NCBI GenBank assembly: GCA_025458005.1
Contig: JALOTG010000002.1
Location: 1 to 42,590, forward strand
Source of the DNA: Thiobacillaceae bacterium
GTDB lineage: Bacteria > Pseudomonadota > Gammaproteobacteria > Burkholderiales > Thiobacillaceae
DNA length: 42,590 nucleotides
Direction of reading: 5' to 3'
Of this stretch, positions 1 to 10,218 are shown one piece after another; within the stretch, counting starts at the first letter, position 1, and every line of letters begins with the position of its first letter. Made by a program: the position numbers and the translations under genes. The notes beneath the pieces were generated by a model. The model was not told where the DNA came from. It saw only the letters and a program-made list of their open reading frames with translations, and searched no databases.

Positions 1-1464
1 GGCGACGCCGGCCTGCGCCGCTTCCTCGACTTCATGCGCCAGGGCGGTTGCTACACCCCGGTGCTCTCGGCCAACGTCGAACCCGAGGTGGGCTCGCCCC
101 TGGCGCCCCTGCATCGCGGCGACTACCTGCAACCCTACCTGGTGAAGTGGATCGGCGGCGCGCCGGTGGGCATCATCGGCATCGTCGTGCGCGGCAAGAC
201 CCAGGATTCCTCGCGGCCGTTGCCGACCACCCGCTTCCTCGACGAGGTCGAGACGGCACAGCGCTATGTCGACGAGCTCAAGGCCCGGGGGGTGCGCCAC
301 ATCGTCCTGCTCACCCACCACGGCTACCAGGCCGACCTGGCGCTGGCGGCCAAGGTGAGCGACGTCGACGTCATCATCGGCGGCGACTCGCACACCCTGC
401 TCGGCGACTTCGCCGCCTACGGCCTGGCCGCCGCCGGCCCCTACCCGACGCGCGTCAGGAACAAGGACGGCGACCCGGTTTGCGTCGGCCAGGCCTGGGA
501 ATACAACAAGGTCGTCGGTCGCATGAACGTCCGTTTCGACGCCCGGGGCCGGGTCGCCGACTGCGGCGGGCAGGCTACCCTGCAGATCGGCGACCGCTTC
601 AGCCGCGCCGATGCCGCCGGCAACTTCGTGCCGGTGGACGACGCCACGCGCCAGGACATCCTCGCCGCGCTGGCCGCGCGCCCCGGCGTCAAGGTGGTGA
701 CGCCCGAGCCGATGGCCCAGGCCGAGGTCGAGCGCTACGCCGGCCGCATGGAAGAGCTGACCCGGCGCGTCATAGGCAGTACCGCCGACCCGCTCTGCCT
801 GGTGCGCATCCCCGGCGAGGAGGCCGGCCGGGGCAGCGGCATTGCCGGCTGCGAGGGTGCCAACCAGCTGGCGCGCGGCAGCGACATCGCCCAGGTGGTG
901 GCCGAGGCCTTCCTGGCCGGCAGCAAGCGCGCCGACTTCGCCCTGCAGAACGCCGGCGGGGTGCGCATCTCGCTGCCCGCCGGGCCGATCAGCTACGAGA
1001 ACGCCAACAAGGTCCTGCCCTTCGCCAACGTCCTGATCGAGATGCCGGTCACCGGCGCCCAGCTCGTCGCCACCCTGGAGGACGCCGTCGCCAACCACCT
1101 GGACCAGGGCGGTTCCACCGGCAGCCATCCCTACATGGCCGGCGCGCGCTGGGACCTCGACCTCTCCAGGCCGCGCGGCCAGCGCTTCGCCAACGTCCAG
1201 GTGCGCGACCGCGCGACCGGCGCCTGGGCCGCCATCGACCCCGCGCGCATTTACACCCTGGTCACCAACGACTTCCTGGCCAGCGGCAAGGAAGGCCATG
1301 CCACGCTCGGTGCGATCCACGCCAGCGGCAATTTCGTGAACACCTACCTGCTCTACTCGCAGACCTTCGTCGACTACGTCCAGGCGAAAGGCGCCGTGGC
1401 GCGACCGGCGGCCGAGGACTACAGCCACCAGCGCGTGATGACGCGCGAAGGCAAGGCGCTGTGA
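1..1464 (+). CDS. 5'-nucleotidase / UshA-like metallophosphoesterase family protein, 5'-truncated by the window edge
   Basis: Frame 1 is open from base 1 (GDAGLRRFLDFMRQGG...). Motifs HIVLLTHHGYQADLALA, VDVIIGGDSHTLL and FALQNAGGVRISLPAGPISYENANKVLPFAN are typical of the catalytic and C-terminal domains. Ends TGA at 1464. Confidence 0.88.
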   Translation, partial: GDAGLRRFLDFMRQGGCYTPVLSANVEPEVGSPLAPLHRGDYLQPYLVKWIGGAPVGIIGIVVRGKTQDSSRPLPTTRFLDEVETAQRYVDELKARGVRHIVLLTHHGYQADLALAAKVSDVDVIIGGDSHTLLGDFAAYGLAAAGPYPTRVRNKDGDPVCVGQAWEYNKVVGRMNVRFDARGRVADCGGQATLQIGDRFSRADAAGNFVPVDDATRQDILAALAARPGVKVVTPEPMAQAEVERYAGRMEELTRRVIGSTADPLCLVRIPGEEAGRGSGIAGCEGANQLARGSDIAQVVAEAFLAGSKRADFALQNAGGVRISLPAGPISYENANKVLPFANVLIEMPVTGAQLVATLEDAVANHLDQGGSTGSHPYMAGARWDLDLSRPRGQRFANVQVRDRATGAWAAIDPARIYTLVTNDFLASGKEGHATLGAIHASGNFVNTYLLYSQTFVDYVQAKGAVARPAAEDYSHQRVMTREGKAL

Positions 1465-1571
1465 ATCCCCTGCTGCCCGAGGGCGCCCAACCCGGGAGCC
1501 GAGGTTCCGGGATGCCGCGAGACCACTCGTCATGAACCGTATCCACCCGAGAGGATGCGCATCCAGGCGGT

Positions 1572-1590
1572 CATGGGTTGGAAACCCATG
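1572..1590. repeat. Perfect inverted repeat (8-bp arms, 3-nt loop): CATGGGTT-GGA-AACCCATG
   Basis: Read directly in the intergenic region after the nucleotidase gene. No T-run follows, so it is not called a terminator. Confidence 0.55.
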
Positions 1591-1827
1591 CGCCCGGCCT
1601 GCGACTGGATCGCCCGTCGGCTGCGCCGCCACGCAATGACGTCACCGCGCGCACCCGACCGATAGACATTCGGCCCGCAAGCGGCCTCCTACCGGCTTTC
1701 CAGCTTCATGCGCGCGGGTCGCGCGCTGCGCGCTGGCCCATCCGACCTGGGCAAACCGCGCCTGTCCGCGCAGGGGTGCTGCCGGCCCCCGGGCAGGCCC
1801 CGCCATGAGTCCGGGCAACGGCCTGGC

Positions 1828-2193
1828 TCAACCCTGCTTCTTGCCCTCCAGCATGGCCTTGAGCTCCGCGAAGGGGTTGAAGGTGGCGGACGGGGGGACT
1901 GTTCCGGGGTCCGCGCGGCCCGCCATGTCCTTCAGCTTGGAGTGCTCGTGCTCGTGGCAGTAGGTGCAGAGGAGTTCCCAGTTGCTGCCGTCCGGCGGGT
2001 TGTCGTCGTGGTTGCCGTTCTTGTGGTGGACTTCCAGCAACTGGAGGTTGGCGTGCGTGAAGGTGCGGGCGCAGCGGACGCACACCCACGGATAGAGCTT
2101 CAGGGCCCGCTCCCGATAGCCCGCCGCGCGCTTCTCGGCGTTGCGTCGCGCCTCCAGAACCACCTTGTCGAGCCGGTCGTTTGCTTGTGCCAT
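1828..2193 (-). CDS. yajD: HNH nuclease family protein (YajD-like)
   Basis: MAQANDRLDKVVLEARRNAEKRAAGYRERALKLYPWVCVRCARTF...LEVHHKNGNHDDNPPDGSNWELLCTYCHEHEH: CxxC + HHxxGxxxDN + CxxCHxxEH is an HNH signature. Confidence 0.85.
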   Translation of the reverse strand: MAQANDRLDKVVLEARRNAEKRAAGYRERALKLYPWVCVRCARTFTHANLQLLEVHHKNGNHDDNPPDGSNWELLCTYCHEHEHSKLKDMAGRADPGTVPPSATFNPFAELKAMLEGKKQG

Positions 2194-2388
2194 CGCGTCC
2201 TCGTTCGTGCCAGGTGCCTGGGTGGGGTCATCAGCATACGGCGAAGGGGGGGTAGCGTGGGCGATCGCTCATGAGGTAGCGGGTACCGCCTGCCTTTTCG
2301 CCTATCGCTTGTCGTGCCAACCCTGCAGCCCACCGGCGGCCTTTCCAGTCAACGCGCGCTTGAACAGGCCCTTTCATTCCCGTCCCGG

Positions 2389-2411
2389 CCTTCCCCCTCG
2401 AGGGGGGAAGG
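2389..2411. repeat. Strong GC hairpin CCTTCCCCC-TCGA-GGGGGGAAGG just downstream of ahcY (possible terminator or dispersed hairpin repeat)
   Basis: Inverted repeat read directly. A similar hairpin lies at 3964-3985. Confidence 0.5.
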
Positions 2412-2426
2412 AGCGCGCGGGCGGGG

Positions 2427-3851
<1,425 letters not shown>

Positions 3852-3863
3852 TTCGCTCTCCAT

Positions 3864-3885
3864 AAAAAAATGAACGGGCGCCGTT
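3864..3885 (-). terminator. Candidate intrinsic terminator overlapping the 3' end of the SAH riboswitch
   Basis: On the minus strand AACGG-CGC-CCGUU is followed by CA and seven U residues. The 5' arm is the conserved aptamer 3' segment AACGGCGC. Confidence 0.55.
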
Positions 3886-3949
3886 ACCTCGATGCCCCCG
3901 TCCCGAGCCTGGCCCGCCTTGTGGCAGGTCGCAGCGCCCCTCGGGACGG
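3876..3949 (-). promoter_or_regulatory. S-adenosylhomocysteine (SAH) riboswitch aptamer
   Basis: Minus-strand CCGUCCCGAGGGGCGCUGCGACCUGCCACAAGGCGGGCCAGGCUCGGGACGG...GGUAACGGCGCCC matches the remembered SAH consensus (CCGAGGRGCGCUGCRACC ... CCAGGCUCGG ... AACGGCGC). It lies directly upstream of ahcY. Confidence 0.93.
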
Positions 3950-3963
3950 CGGTCTTCTTGCGA

Positions 3964-3985
3964 CCTCCCCCCGTCGAGGGGGAGG
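3964..3985. repeat. GC hairpin CCTCCCCC-cgtcga-GGGGGAGG between metK and the SAH riboswitch
   Basis: Inverted repeat read directly; related in sequence to the hairpin at 2389-2411. Confidence 0.5.
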
Positions 3986-3994
3986 GGATGCGCA

Positions 3995-5173
3995 TCAGCC
4001 CTGGCGGCGATCGTAGCCCGAGGCGGCGCGCAGCGCGTCCGCCTTGTCCGTGGCCTCCCAGGTGAATTCCGGCTCGTCGCGGCCGAAGTGGCCGTAGGCG
4101 GCGGTCTTGGCGTAGATCGGCCGGAGCAGGTCGAGGGTCTGGATGATGCCCTTGGGCCTTAGGTCGAAGTGCTGCCGCACCAGTTCCTCGATCTGGTGCT
4201 CGGGAATCCTGGCGGTGCCGTAGGTCTCCACCATCAGCGAGACCGGCTTGGCCACGCCGATGGCGTAGGCCACCTGCACCTGGCAGCGGCTGGCCAGCCC
4301 GGCGGCGACGATGTTCTTGGCCACGTAGCGGGCGGCGTAGGCCGCCGAGCGGTCCACCTTGGACGGATCCTTGCCGGAGAAGGCGCCGCCGCCGTGGGGG
4401 GCCGCGCCGCCGTAGGTGTCGACGATGATCTTGCGGCCGGTGAGGCCGGTGTCGCCGTGCGGGCCGCCGATGACGAAGCGGCCGGTGGGGTTGACCAGGT
4501 ACTTGATGTCGCCGTTCAGCATCTCGCGGGGGATCACCGGCTTGATGACCTCCTCGATCACCGCCTCGGTGAGCTGGCCGTGCGAGATCTCTGGATGGTG
4601 CTGGGTGGACAGCACCACGGTGTCCACATGCACCGGCCGACCGTCCACGTAGCGCACGGTGACCTGGCTCTTCGCGTCCGGCCTCAGCCAGGGCAGCCGC
4701 CCGTCCTTGCGCAGTTCGGCCTGGCGCTCCACCAGGCGGTGCGCCAGGAAGATGGGCAGGGGCATGAACTGGGGCGTCTCGTCGCAGGCGTAGCCGAACA
4801 TCAGGCCCTGGTCGCCAGCGCCCTGGTCGAGGAACAGGCCCTCGCCCTCGTTGACGCCCTGGGCGATGTCCGGCGACTGCTTGTGGATGGCCGACATCAC
4901 CGCGCAGTTCTCGGCGTCGAAGCCCATGGCCGGGTCGTTGTAGCCGATGCGCTTGATGGTCTCGCGGGCGATGCTGCCGTAGTCCACCACGGCGTGGGTG
5001 GTGATCTCGCCGGCCAGCACGCACAGGTTGGTGGTCACCAGGGTTTCGCAGGCCACGCGGGCGTGCGGGTCCTGGCTGAAGATGGCGTCGAGGATGGCGT
5101 CCGAGACCTGGTCGGCGACCTTGTCGGGGTGGCCTTCCGAGACGGATTCCGAGGTGAAGAGAAACTCGTTCAT
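3995..5173 (-). CDS. metK: S-adenosylmethionine synthetase
   Basis: 392 aa, [31 protein letters not shown]...[24 protein letters not shown]...[34 protein letters not shown]. Confidence 0.97.
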   Translation of the reverse strand: MNEFLFTSESVSEGHPDKVADQVSDAILDAIFSQDPHARVACETLVTTNLCVLAGEITTHAVVDYGSIARETIKRIGYNDPAMGFDAENCAVMSAIHKQSPDIAQGVNEGEGLFLDQGAGDQGLMFGYACDETPQFMPLPIFLAHRLVERQAELRKDGRLPWLRPDAKSQVTVRYVDGRPVHVDTVVLSTQHHPEISHGQLTEAVIEEVIKPVIPREMLNGDIKYLVNPTGRFVIGGPHGDTGLTGRKIIVDTYGGAAPHGGGAFSGKDPSKVDRSAAYAARYVAKNIVAAGLASRCQVQVAYAIGVAKPVSLMVETYGTARIPEHQIEELVRQHFDLRPKGIIQTLDLLRPIYAKTAAYGHFGRDEPEFTWEATDKADALRAASGYDRRQG

Positions 5174-5350
5174 GACTGCTCCTGAAATGACATGGGCCCG
5201 AATTCGCCGGCGTTACCGACTCCGGGCCCAGAGCAGGCGACGCTTTAGCAGTACTTATCGGCATCGGTGTTCGGTGCTTGAAGCCGATCCGCGAGCGATC
5301 CCTGGTCGGGTCGCTTCGTCCGCCCTGCAAGTTGTCCGTTAACTCGGCGG
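5174..5350 (-). promoter_or_regulatory. Long structured 5' leader of metK; candidate SAM-responsive RNA with RBS-sequestering hairpins
   Basis: Predicted leader of about 177 nt. Helices: AGCGACCC/GGG-A-UCGCU (5294-5315), AUCGGC/GCCGAU (5257-5288) followed by AAGUACUGCUAAAGC, GGGCCCG/CGGGCCC (5223-5229 with 5194-5200), and CUGCUC (5231-5236) with GAGCAG in the RBS (5176-5181). Confidence 0.5.
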
Positions 5351-5357
5351 AGACGGC

Positions 5358-5386
5358 ATGCTAGCCTTGCATCCGGCACCGGTCAA
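5358..5386 (-). promoter_or_regulatory. Sigma-70-type promoter for metK
   Basis: Minus strand TTGACC-N17-TAGCAT, read directly. Confidence 0.6.
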
Positions 5387-5491
5387 GAATCCGGCCGCCC
5401 ACCCAGCCATGCCCAAACCGTACCGAATCACGGCCCCGATGTCCTCCCCACGCCCCGCCGCGCACATGCCACGCTCCGCGCGCGCCGCCCG

Positions 5492-6382
5492 ATGCCCATG
5501 AGCCGCCTGGGCCTCCTGCTGCTGCGCCTGCTGCATGCCCTGCTGCCCTACCCGGCCCTCGGCTGGCTGGGCGACCAGCTCGGCCGCCTGCTCCATCGCC
5601 TGGCCGCCGCGCGCCGGCGGGTGGGGGAGATCAACCTGCGCCTGTGCTTCCCCGATCTGGACGAGGCGGCCCGCGCCCGGCTGCTCAAGGCGCACTTCAG
5701 GGCCCTGGGCCGCGCCGCCCTGCAGGAGTCGGTGTCCTGGTGGGGCAGCCGGGCGGAGGTGGAACGGATGACCCGCCTGGAGGGTTGCGAGCACCTGGAG
5801 GCCCACCGCGGCCGGCCGGTGATCCTGCTGGCGCCGCACTTCGTGGGACTCAACATCGGCGGCGTGCGCTTCGCGGCCTATTGCGAGGCGGGCGTTTCCC
5901 TCTACGCACCGATCAAGGATCCCCACCTGGACCGGCTGATGCTGCACGCCCGCACCCGCTTCGGCCGCCAGGAGCTCTACTCCCGCAAGGACGGCATCCG
6001 TCCCGTCCTGCGCGCCCTCAAGCAGGGCAAGCCGTTCTACTACCTGCCGGACATGGACTACGGCGCCCGCGACTCGGTGTTCGTGCCCTTCTTCGGCGTG
6101 CCGGCGGCCACCCTCACCGCCCTGTCGCGCCTGGCCCGAGCCAGCGGCGCGGTGGTGGTGCCCCTGGTCACGCGCCAGACGGCGGGCGGCTACGTGGCCC
6201 GCCACTACCCCGCCTGGGAGGATTTCCCCAGCGCCGACCCGGTCGCCGACGCGCGGCGCATGAACGCCTTCATCGAGGAGCGCGTGCGCGAAATGCCGGA
6301 GCAGTACTTCTGGCTGCACCAGCGCTTCAAGACCCGCCCGCCCGGCGAGGGCGCCAAAAGGAGCCTCTATGCGGGCGGTTGA
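5492..6382 (+). CDS. LpxL/HtrB-family lipid A biosynthesis lysophospholipid acyltransferase
   Basis: MPMSRLGLLLLRLLHALLPYPALGWLGDQLGRLLHRLAAARRRVGEINLRLCFPDL...VILLAPHFVGLNIGG...KPFYYLPDMDYGARDSVFVPFFGVPAATLTALSRLAR...QYFWLHQRFKTRPPGE. Confidence 0.92.
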   Translation: MPMSRLGLLLLRLLHALLPYPALGWLGDQLGRLLHRLAAARRRVGEINLRLCFPDLDEAARARLLKAHFRALGRAALQESVSWWGSRAEVERMTRLEGCEHLEAHRGRPVILLAPHFVGLNIGGVRFAAYCEAGVSLYAPIKDPHLDRLMLHARTRFGRQELYSRKDGIRPVLRALKQGKPFYYLPDMDYGARDSVFVPFFGVPAATLTALSRLARASGAVVVPLVTRQTAGGYVARHYPAWEDFPSADPVADARRMNAFIEERVREMPEQYFWLHQRFKTRPPGEGAKRSLYAGG

Positions 6383-6875
6383 TTACGGGCCGCTGCGGCC
6401 CGAGGAGGCGGAGGCCCTGGCCGCCCTGGCCGGCCTGATCTGGCGCCATGACTACCCGGGCATGATCAGCGCGGAGCAGATCGAGTACATGCTGGCCCAG
6501 CGCTACCACCCGCCCCTGATCCGCCAGACGCTGGCGCGCGGCGACCGCTGGGACGCGGCCCACGCCGACGGTGCCCTGATCGGCTTCGCCCACGCCTACG
6601 CCATCAGCGGCGGCGGCATGAAGCTGGACAAGCTTTACGTGCACCCGGATTGGCAGCGCCGGGGCATCGGCGCGCGCCTGCTGGCGCGCCTGGAGGCATA
6701 CGCCCGCGCCCACGGCCGCCACGCCCTGCTGCTGCGGGTGAACCGCGGCAACGCGCGAGCCATCGCCGCCTACCGCAAGTACGGCTTCGCGGTGGAGCGC
6801 GAGGTGGAGGAGGAGATCGGCGGGGGGTTCGTGATGGACGACTACATGATGATCAAGCAACTGGCGGGGACATGA
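6369..6875 (+). CDS. GNAT-family N-acetyltransferase
   Basis: [76 protein letters not shown] is a GNAT acetyl-CoA-binding pattern. Overlaps the end of the preceding gene by 14 bp. Confidence 0.9.
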   Translation: MRAVDYGPLRPEEAEALAALAGLIWRHDYPGMISAEQIEYMLAQRYHPPLIRQTLARGDRWDAAHADGALIGFAHAYAISGGGMKLDKLYVHPDWQRRGIGARLLARLEAYARAHGRHALLLRVNRGNARAIAAYRKYGFAVEREVEEEIGGGFVMDDYMMIKQLAGT

Positions 6876-7022
6876 GCGCTTGTCCGCTGCGCGCCACGAA
6901 CCCCTGCGCACGCCTCGCGGCCGCTCGCACCTGCCCGTCTGCGACGGACTGGCACTGCTCCCTGCTCGCGTTCGCGCTTCGTGATGGACGACTGCATGAT
7001 GATCAAGCGACTCGCACCCTGA
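6828..7022 (+). repeat. Direct repeat pair of about 40 bp (6828-6867 and 6978-7016), 150 bp apart and in the same frame, duplicating the GNAT C-terminal tail
   Basis: [15 protein letters not shown] versus [49 protein letters not shown] occurs at both positions. Confidence 0.85.
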
Positions 7023-7085
7023 TGCCGGGACAGCCCGGCCAACGGGAAAACCCTCGATGGGTACATGACAAAGAAGGAGGTGTGC

Positions 7086-7502
7086 ATGACATTCCAGAAC
7101 CCCTCGCCCGAGGAAATCCGCGCCCTGTTGGGACGCGTCAAGACCATCGCCGTGGTCGGCCTCTCGCCCCGGCCGGACCGGCCCAGCTACACCGTGGCGC
7201 GGGCCCTGCAGCGCTTCGGCTACCGGGTCATCCCGGTGCGCCCGGCGGTCAGGGAAGTGCTCGGCGAGCCGGCCTACGCGCGCCTGGCCGACATCCCCTT
7301 CCCGGTCGACCTGGTGGATGTGTTCCGCGCCGCCGAGCACATCCCGGCCCTGGTGGACGAGTGCCTGGCCCTGGGGCTACCCGCCCTCTGGATTCAGGAG
7401 GGCATCGTCCACGAGGCGGCCGCGGAACGGGCGCGCGTCGCCGGCATGACGGTGGTGATGGACCGCTGCATCCACAAGGACTACGTGGCGCTGATGGTCT
7501 GA
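7086..7502 (+). CDS. CoA-binding domain protein (YccU family)
   Basis: [53 protein letters not shown]...[33 protein letters not shown]. Strong RBS AAGGAGGTGTGC precedes the ATG at 7086. Confidence 0.9.
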   Translation: MTFQNPSPEEIRALLGRVKTIAVVGLSPRPDRPSYTVARALQRFGYRVIPVRPAVREVLGEPAYARLADIPFPVDLVDVFRAAEHIPALVDECLALGLPALWIQEGIVHEAAAERARVAGMTVVMDRCIHKDYVALMV

Positions 7503-7594
7503 GCCCGCGCGCGCCGGGCGGTCTTGGTTCGCCGCCGGGGCTGGCTTACACTTGGCCGCATTCCTCCTCGACCAGCACTCGCGACCGGCCTTCC

Positions 7595-8425
7595 ATGCGC
7601 CTCCAGTTCACCAAGATGCACGGCCTGGGCAACGACTTCGTGGTGTTCGACGGCATCCACCAGCAGGTCGCCCTCACCCCCGCCCAGCTGCGCCACCTTG
7701 CCGACCGGCATTTCGGCGTCGGCTGCGACCAGATCCTGCTGGTGGAGGCGCCGACCCGCCCCGACGTGGACTTCCGCTACCGCATCTTCAACGCCGACGG
7801 CGGCGAGGTCAGCCAGTGCGGCAACGGCGCCCGCTGCTTCGTGCGCTTCGTGCACGAGCGGGGCCTGACGACCAAGCGCGCGATCCGCGTGGAGACCGCC
7901 TCGGGGGTGATCGTGCCGTGCCTGGAGGCGGACGGCCAGGTGACCGTGGACATGGGGCCGCCGCGCTTCGCGCCGGCGGACATCCCGTTCGACGCCCCGG
8001 AACGCCGGCTGACCTACGACCTGGAGGTGGGCGGGCGGCGCCTGGAGATCTCCGCCCTGTCCATGGGCAACCCGCACGCCGTCTGGATCGTGGACGACGT
8101 CCATCGCGCCCCGGTGGCCGAGCTGGGGCCCCTCATCGAATACCACCCGCGTTTCCCGGAGCGCGTCAACGCCGGCTTCCTGCAGCTGCTCAGCCGGCGC
8201 GAGGCCCTGCTGCGCGTCCACGAACGGGGCAGCGGCGAGACCCTGTCCTGCGGGACGGGGGCCTGCGCCGCGGCGGTGGCCGGCATGACCCGCGGCCTGC
8301 TGGATGCCGCCGTGACCGTGCACACCCGCGGCGGCGAACTGATCATCCGCTGGTCCGGGGCGGACAACCCGGTGTACATGACCGGCCCGGCGGCAACCGT
8401 TTACCAAGGTGAAATCGAGCTATGA
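7595..8425 (+). CDS. dapF: Diaminopimelate epimerase
   Basis: [21 protein letters not shown]...[21 protein letters not shown]...[22 protein letters not shown] contains both catalytic Cys motifs. Confidence 0.97.
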   Translation: MRLQFTKMHGLGNDFVVFDGIHQQVALTPAQLRHLADRHFGVGCDQILLVEAPTRPDVDFRYRIFNADGGEVSQCGNGARCFVRFVHERGLTTKRAIRVETASGVIVPCLEADGQVTVDMGPPRFAPADIPFDAPERRLTYDLEVGGRRLEISALSMGNPHAVWIVDDVHRAPVAELGPLIEYHPRFPERVNAGFLQLLSRREALLRVHERGSGETLSCGTGACAAAVAGMTRGLLDAAVTVHTRGGELIIRWSGADNPVYMTGPAATVYQGEIEL

Positions 8426-9078
8426 GCCACGTCAATCAAGAGCAGGTCGCCCAGTTCCTCCGCGAGCATCCCGACTTCTTCAACGCCCACGCCGATCTCC
8501 TCACCAGCCTCAGCGTGCCCAACCCCTACAGCGGCCAGGCCGTCTCCCTGGGCGAGCGGCAGGTGCTGCAGCTGCGCGACCGCTCGCGCGGCCTGGAGGC
8601 CAAGCTGCGCGAGCTGATCCAGTTCGCCGAGGAGAACGACGCCATCGGCGAGAAGCTGCACAAGCTGGCCCTCGGCCTGATGCGCGCGCGCAGCCTGGAC
8701 GCCGCCCTGGCCGCCCTCTACCTGAGCCTGCGCGAGGATTTCGCCGTGCCCCATACGGCCCTGCGCCTGTGGACCGAGGACGCCCCGCCGGCCCTGGCGG
8801 AATTCACCCCGGTGAGCGAGAACACGCGCCGGCTGGCGATGGAGCTGGGCCATCCGCTGTGCGGCGCGGAGGCGCCCGACGAGGTGCGCGCTTGGTTCGG
8901 CGAGACCGGGCCGCAGCTGCGCTCCTTCGCCCTGGCCCCGTTGCGCGAGGCGAATTCCGGGGGACTGGTGGTGCTGGCCTCCCAGGACGCGCAGCGCTTC
9001 TACCCGGAGATGGGCACCCTCTACCTGACCTGGCTGGCCGAGCTGTCCGGGGGGGCGTTGAGCCGCTTCCTGCCCTGA
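8422..9078 (+). CDS. DUF484 family protein
   Basis: [79 protein letters not shown] overlap with dapF; located between dapF and xerC. Confidence 0.93.
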   Translation: MSHVNQEQVAQFLREHPDFFNAHADLLTSLSVPNPYSGQAVSLGERQVLQLRDRSRGLEAKLRELIQFAEENDAIGEKLHKLALGLMRARSLDAALAALYLSLREDFAVPHTALRLWTEDAPPALAEFTPVSENTRRLAMELGHPLCGAEAPDEVRAWFGETGPQLRSFALAPLREANSGGLVVLASQDAQRFYPEMGTLYLTWLAELSGGALSRFLP

Positions 9079-9091
9079 ACCGCCTGCCGCC

Positions 9092-9982
9092 GTGAGCCTC
9101 GCGCAGGACATCGACGCCTTCCTCGCCCACCTCAGGGGCCGGCACTACAGCCCGCGCAGCGTCGACCTGTACGCCGGCGACCTTGCCCGGCTGGCGCGCT
9201 GCGCCGCCGAGCGGGCGCCGGAGGCGCTGCACCCCCAGGACCTGCGCCGCTGCCTGGCCGGCCTGCACGCCCAGGGCTACGCCGCCAGCAGCCTGGCGCG
9301 CATGCTGTCGGCCTGGCGCAGCTTCTATGCCTGGCTGGGCCGGCAGGGGCGCGTGCCGGCCAATCCCTGCGCCGGCCTGCGCCCGCCCAAGGGTGCCCGA
9401 CGCCTGCCCCACACCCTGTCGCCCGACGAGATGCAGCGCATGCTGGGGGCGAGCGATGCCGGGGCGCCCGACGCACCCCTCGCGCGGCGCGACCGGGCCA
9501 TGTTCGAGCTGATGTATTCCTCCGGCCTGCGCCTGGCCGAGCTGGTCGGCCTGGACCTGGGCGACCTGTCGCGCGACACGGGCGAGGTGACGGTGACCGG
9601 CAAGGGGCGCAAGACGCGCATCGTGCCGGTCGGCCGCCAGGCCCTGGCCGCCCTGGACGACTGGCTGGCGGTGCGTCACCAACTCGCCCGCGACGAGCGC
9701 GCCCTGTTCGTCGGCGCGCGCGGCGCGCGCATCGCCCCCCGCGTGGTGCAGGCGCAACTCGGGCGGCTGGCCCTGGCGCGCGGCATTGCCCAGCGGGTGC
9801 ATCCCCACGCCCTGCGCCATTCCTTCGCCTCCCACCTGCTGCAGTCCTCCGGCGACCTGCGCGCGGTGCAGGAGATGCTTGGCCACGCCAGCCTGTCGAC
9901 GACACAGGTCTATACCCACCTGGACTACCAGCACCTCGCCCAGGTCTACGACCAGGCCCATCCGCGCGCCCGGAAGAAGTAG
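9092..9982 (+). CDS. xerC: Tyrosine recombinase XerC
   Basis: FLAHLRGRHYSPRSVDLYAGDLARL...LMYSSGLRLAELVGLDLGD...TGKGRKTRIVPVG...HPHALRHSFASHLLQSSGDLRAVQEMLGHASLSTTQVYTHLDYQHLAQVYDQAHPRA; R-K-HxxR-H-Y residues present. GTG start. Confidence 0.95.
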   Translation: MSLAQDIDAFLAHLRGRHYSPRSVDLYAGDLARLARCAAERAPEALHPQDLRRCLAGLHAQGYAASSLARMLSAWRSFYAWLGRQGRVPANPCAGLRPPKGARRLPHTLSPDEMQRMLGASDAGAPDAPLARRDRAMFELMYSSGLRLAELVGLDLGDLSRDTGEVTVTGKGRKTRIVPVGRQALAALDDWLAVRHQLARDERALFVGARGARIAPRVVQAQLGRLALARGIAQRVHPHALRHSFASHLLQSSGDLRAVQEMLGHASLSTTQVYTHLDYQHLAQVYDQAHPRARKK

Positions 9983-10083
9983 GCGGGTGCCGGCGGCCGA
10001 CCGCGCCGCGGCATGGGCCGCTCTGCCATTGCGCCTCCAGTCCCTGCGTCAGTCGCCGTTAATGTGGTATGCCTTCGGGCCAT

Positions 10084-10102
10084 ATGCACCATGCCGGTGC
10101 AT
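10084..10102. promoter_or_regulatory. NtrC-type enhancer palindrome ATGCACC-ATGCC-GGTGCAT
   Basis: Perfect 7-bp inverted repeat matching TGCACC-N5-GGTGCA. It lies about 100 bp upstream of the sigma-54 promoter at 10203-10218. Confidence 0.65.
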
Positions 10103-10202
10103 GGCGACCTACCCCTACGCCGCCCGGCGCGGTCCCGGAACGGCGGTGGCACCAAAGCGTGGCAGGGATGTCAAAGAAATCGATACGCGCCGGGGTCGTC
10201 GA

Positions 10203-10218
10203 TGGCACGCGCGTTGCT
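10203..10218 (+). promoter_or_regulatory. Sigma-54 (-24/-12) promoter of the prkA operon
   Basis: TGGCACGCGCGTTGCT matches TGGCACG-N4-TTGCW with correct GG/GC spacing. Confidence 0.85.

Noticed and set aside
1828-2193. HNH protein as a defence or homing nuclease
   Set aside because: It looks like the widespread YajD-type family and has no adjacent restriction, methylase or intron features.
1578-2274. Small plus-strand ORFs between the nucleotidase and the HNH gene
   Set aside because: No convincing RBS or family motif; partly antisense to the HNH gene.
9092-9982. XerC as a mobile-element integrase
   Set aside because: Its position after dapF and DUF484 is the conserved chromosomal xerC locus; no att-like repeats or cargo genes were seen.
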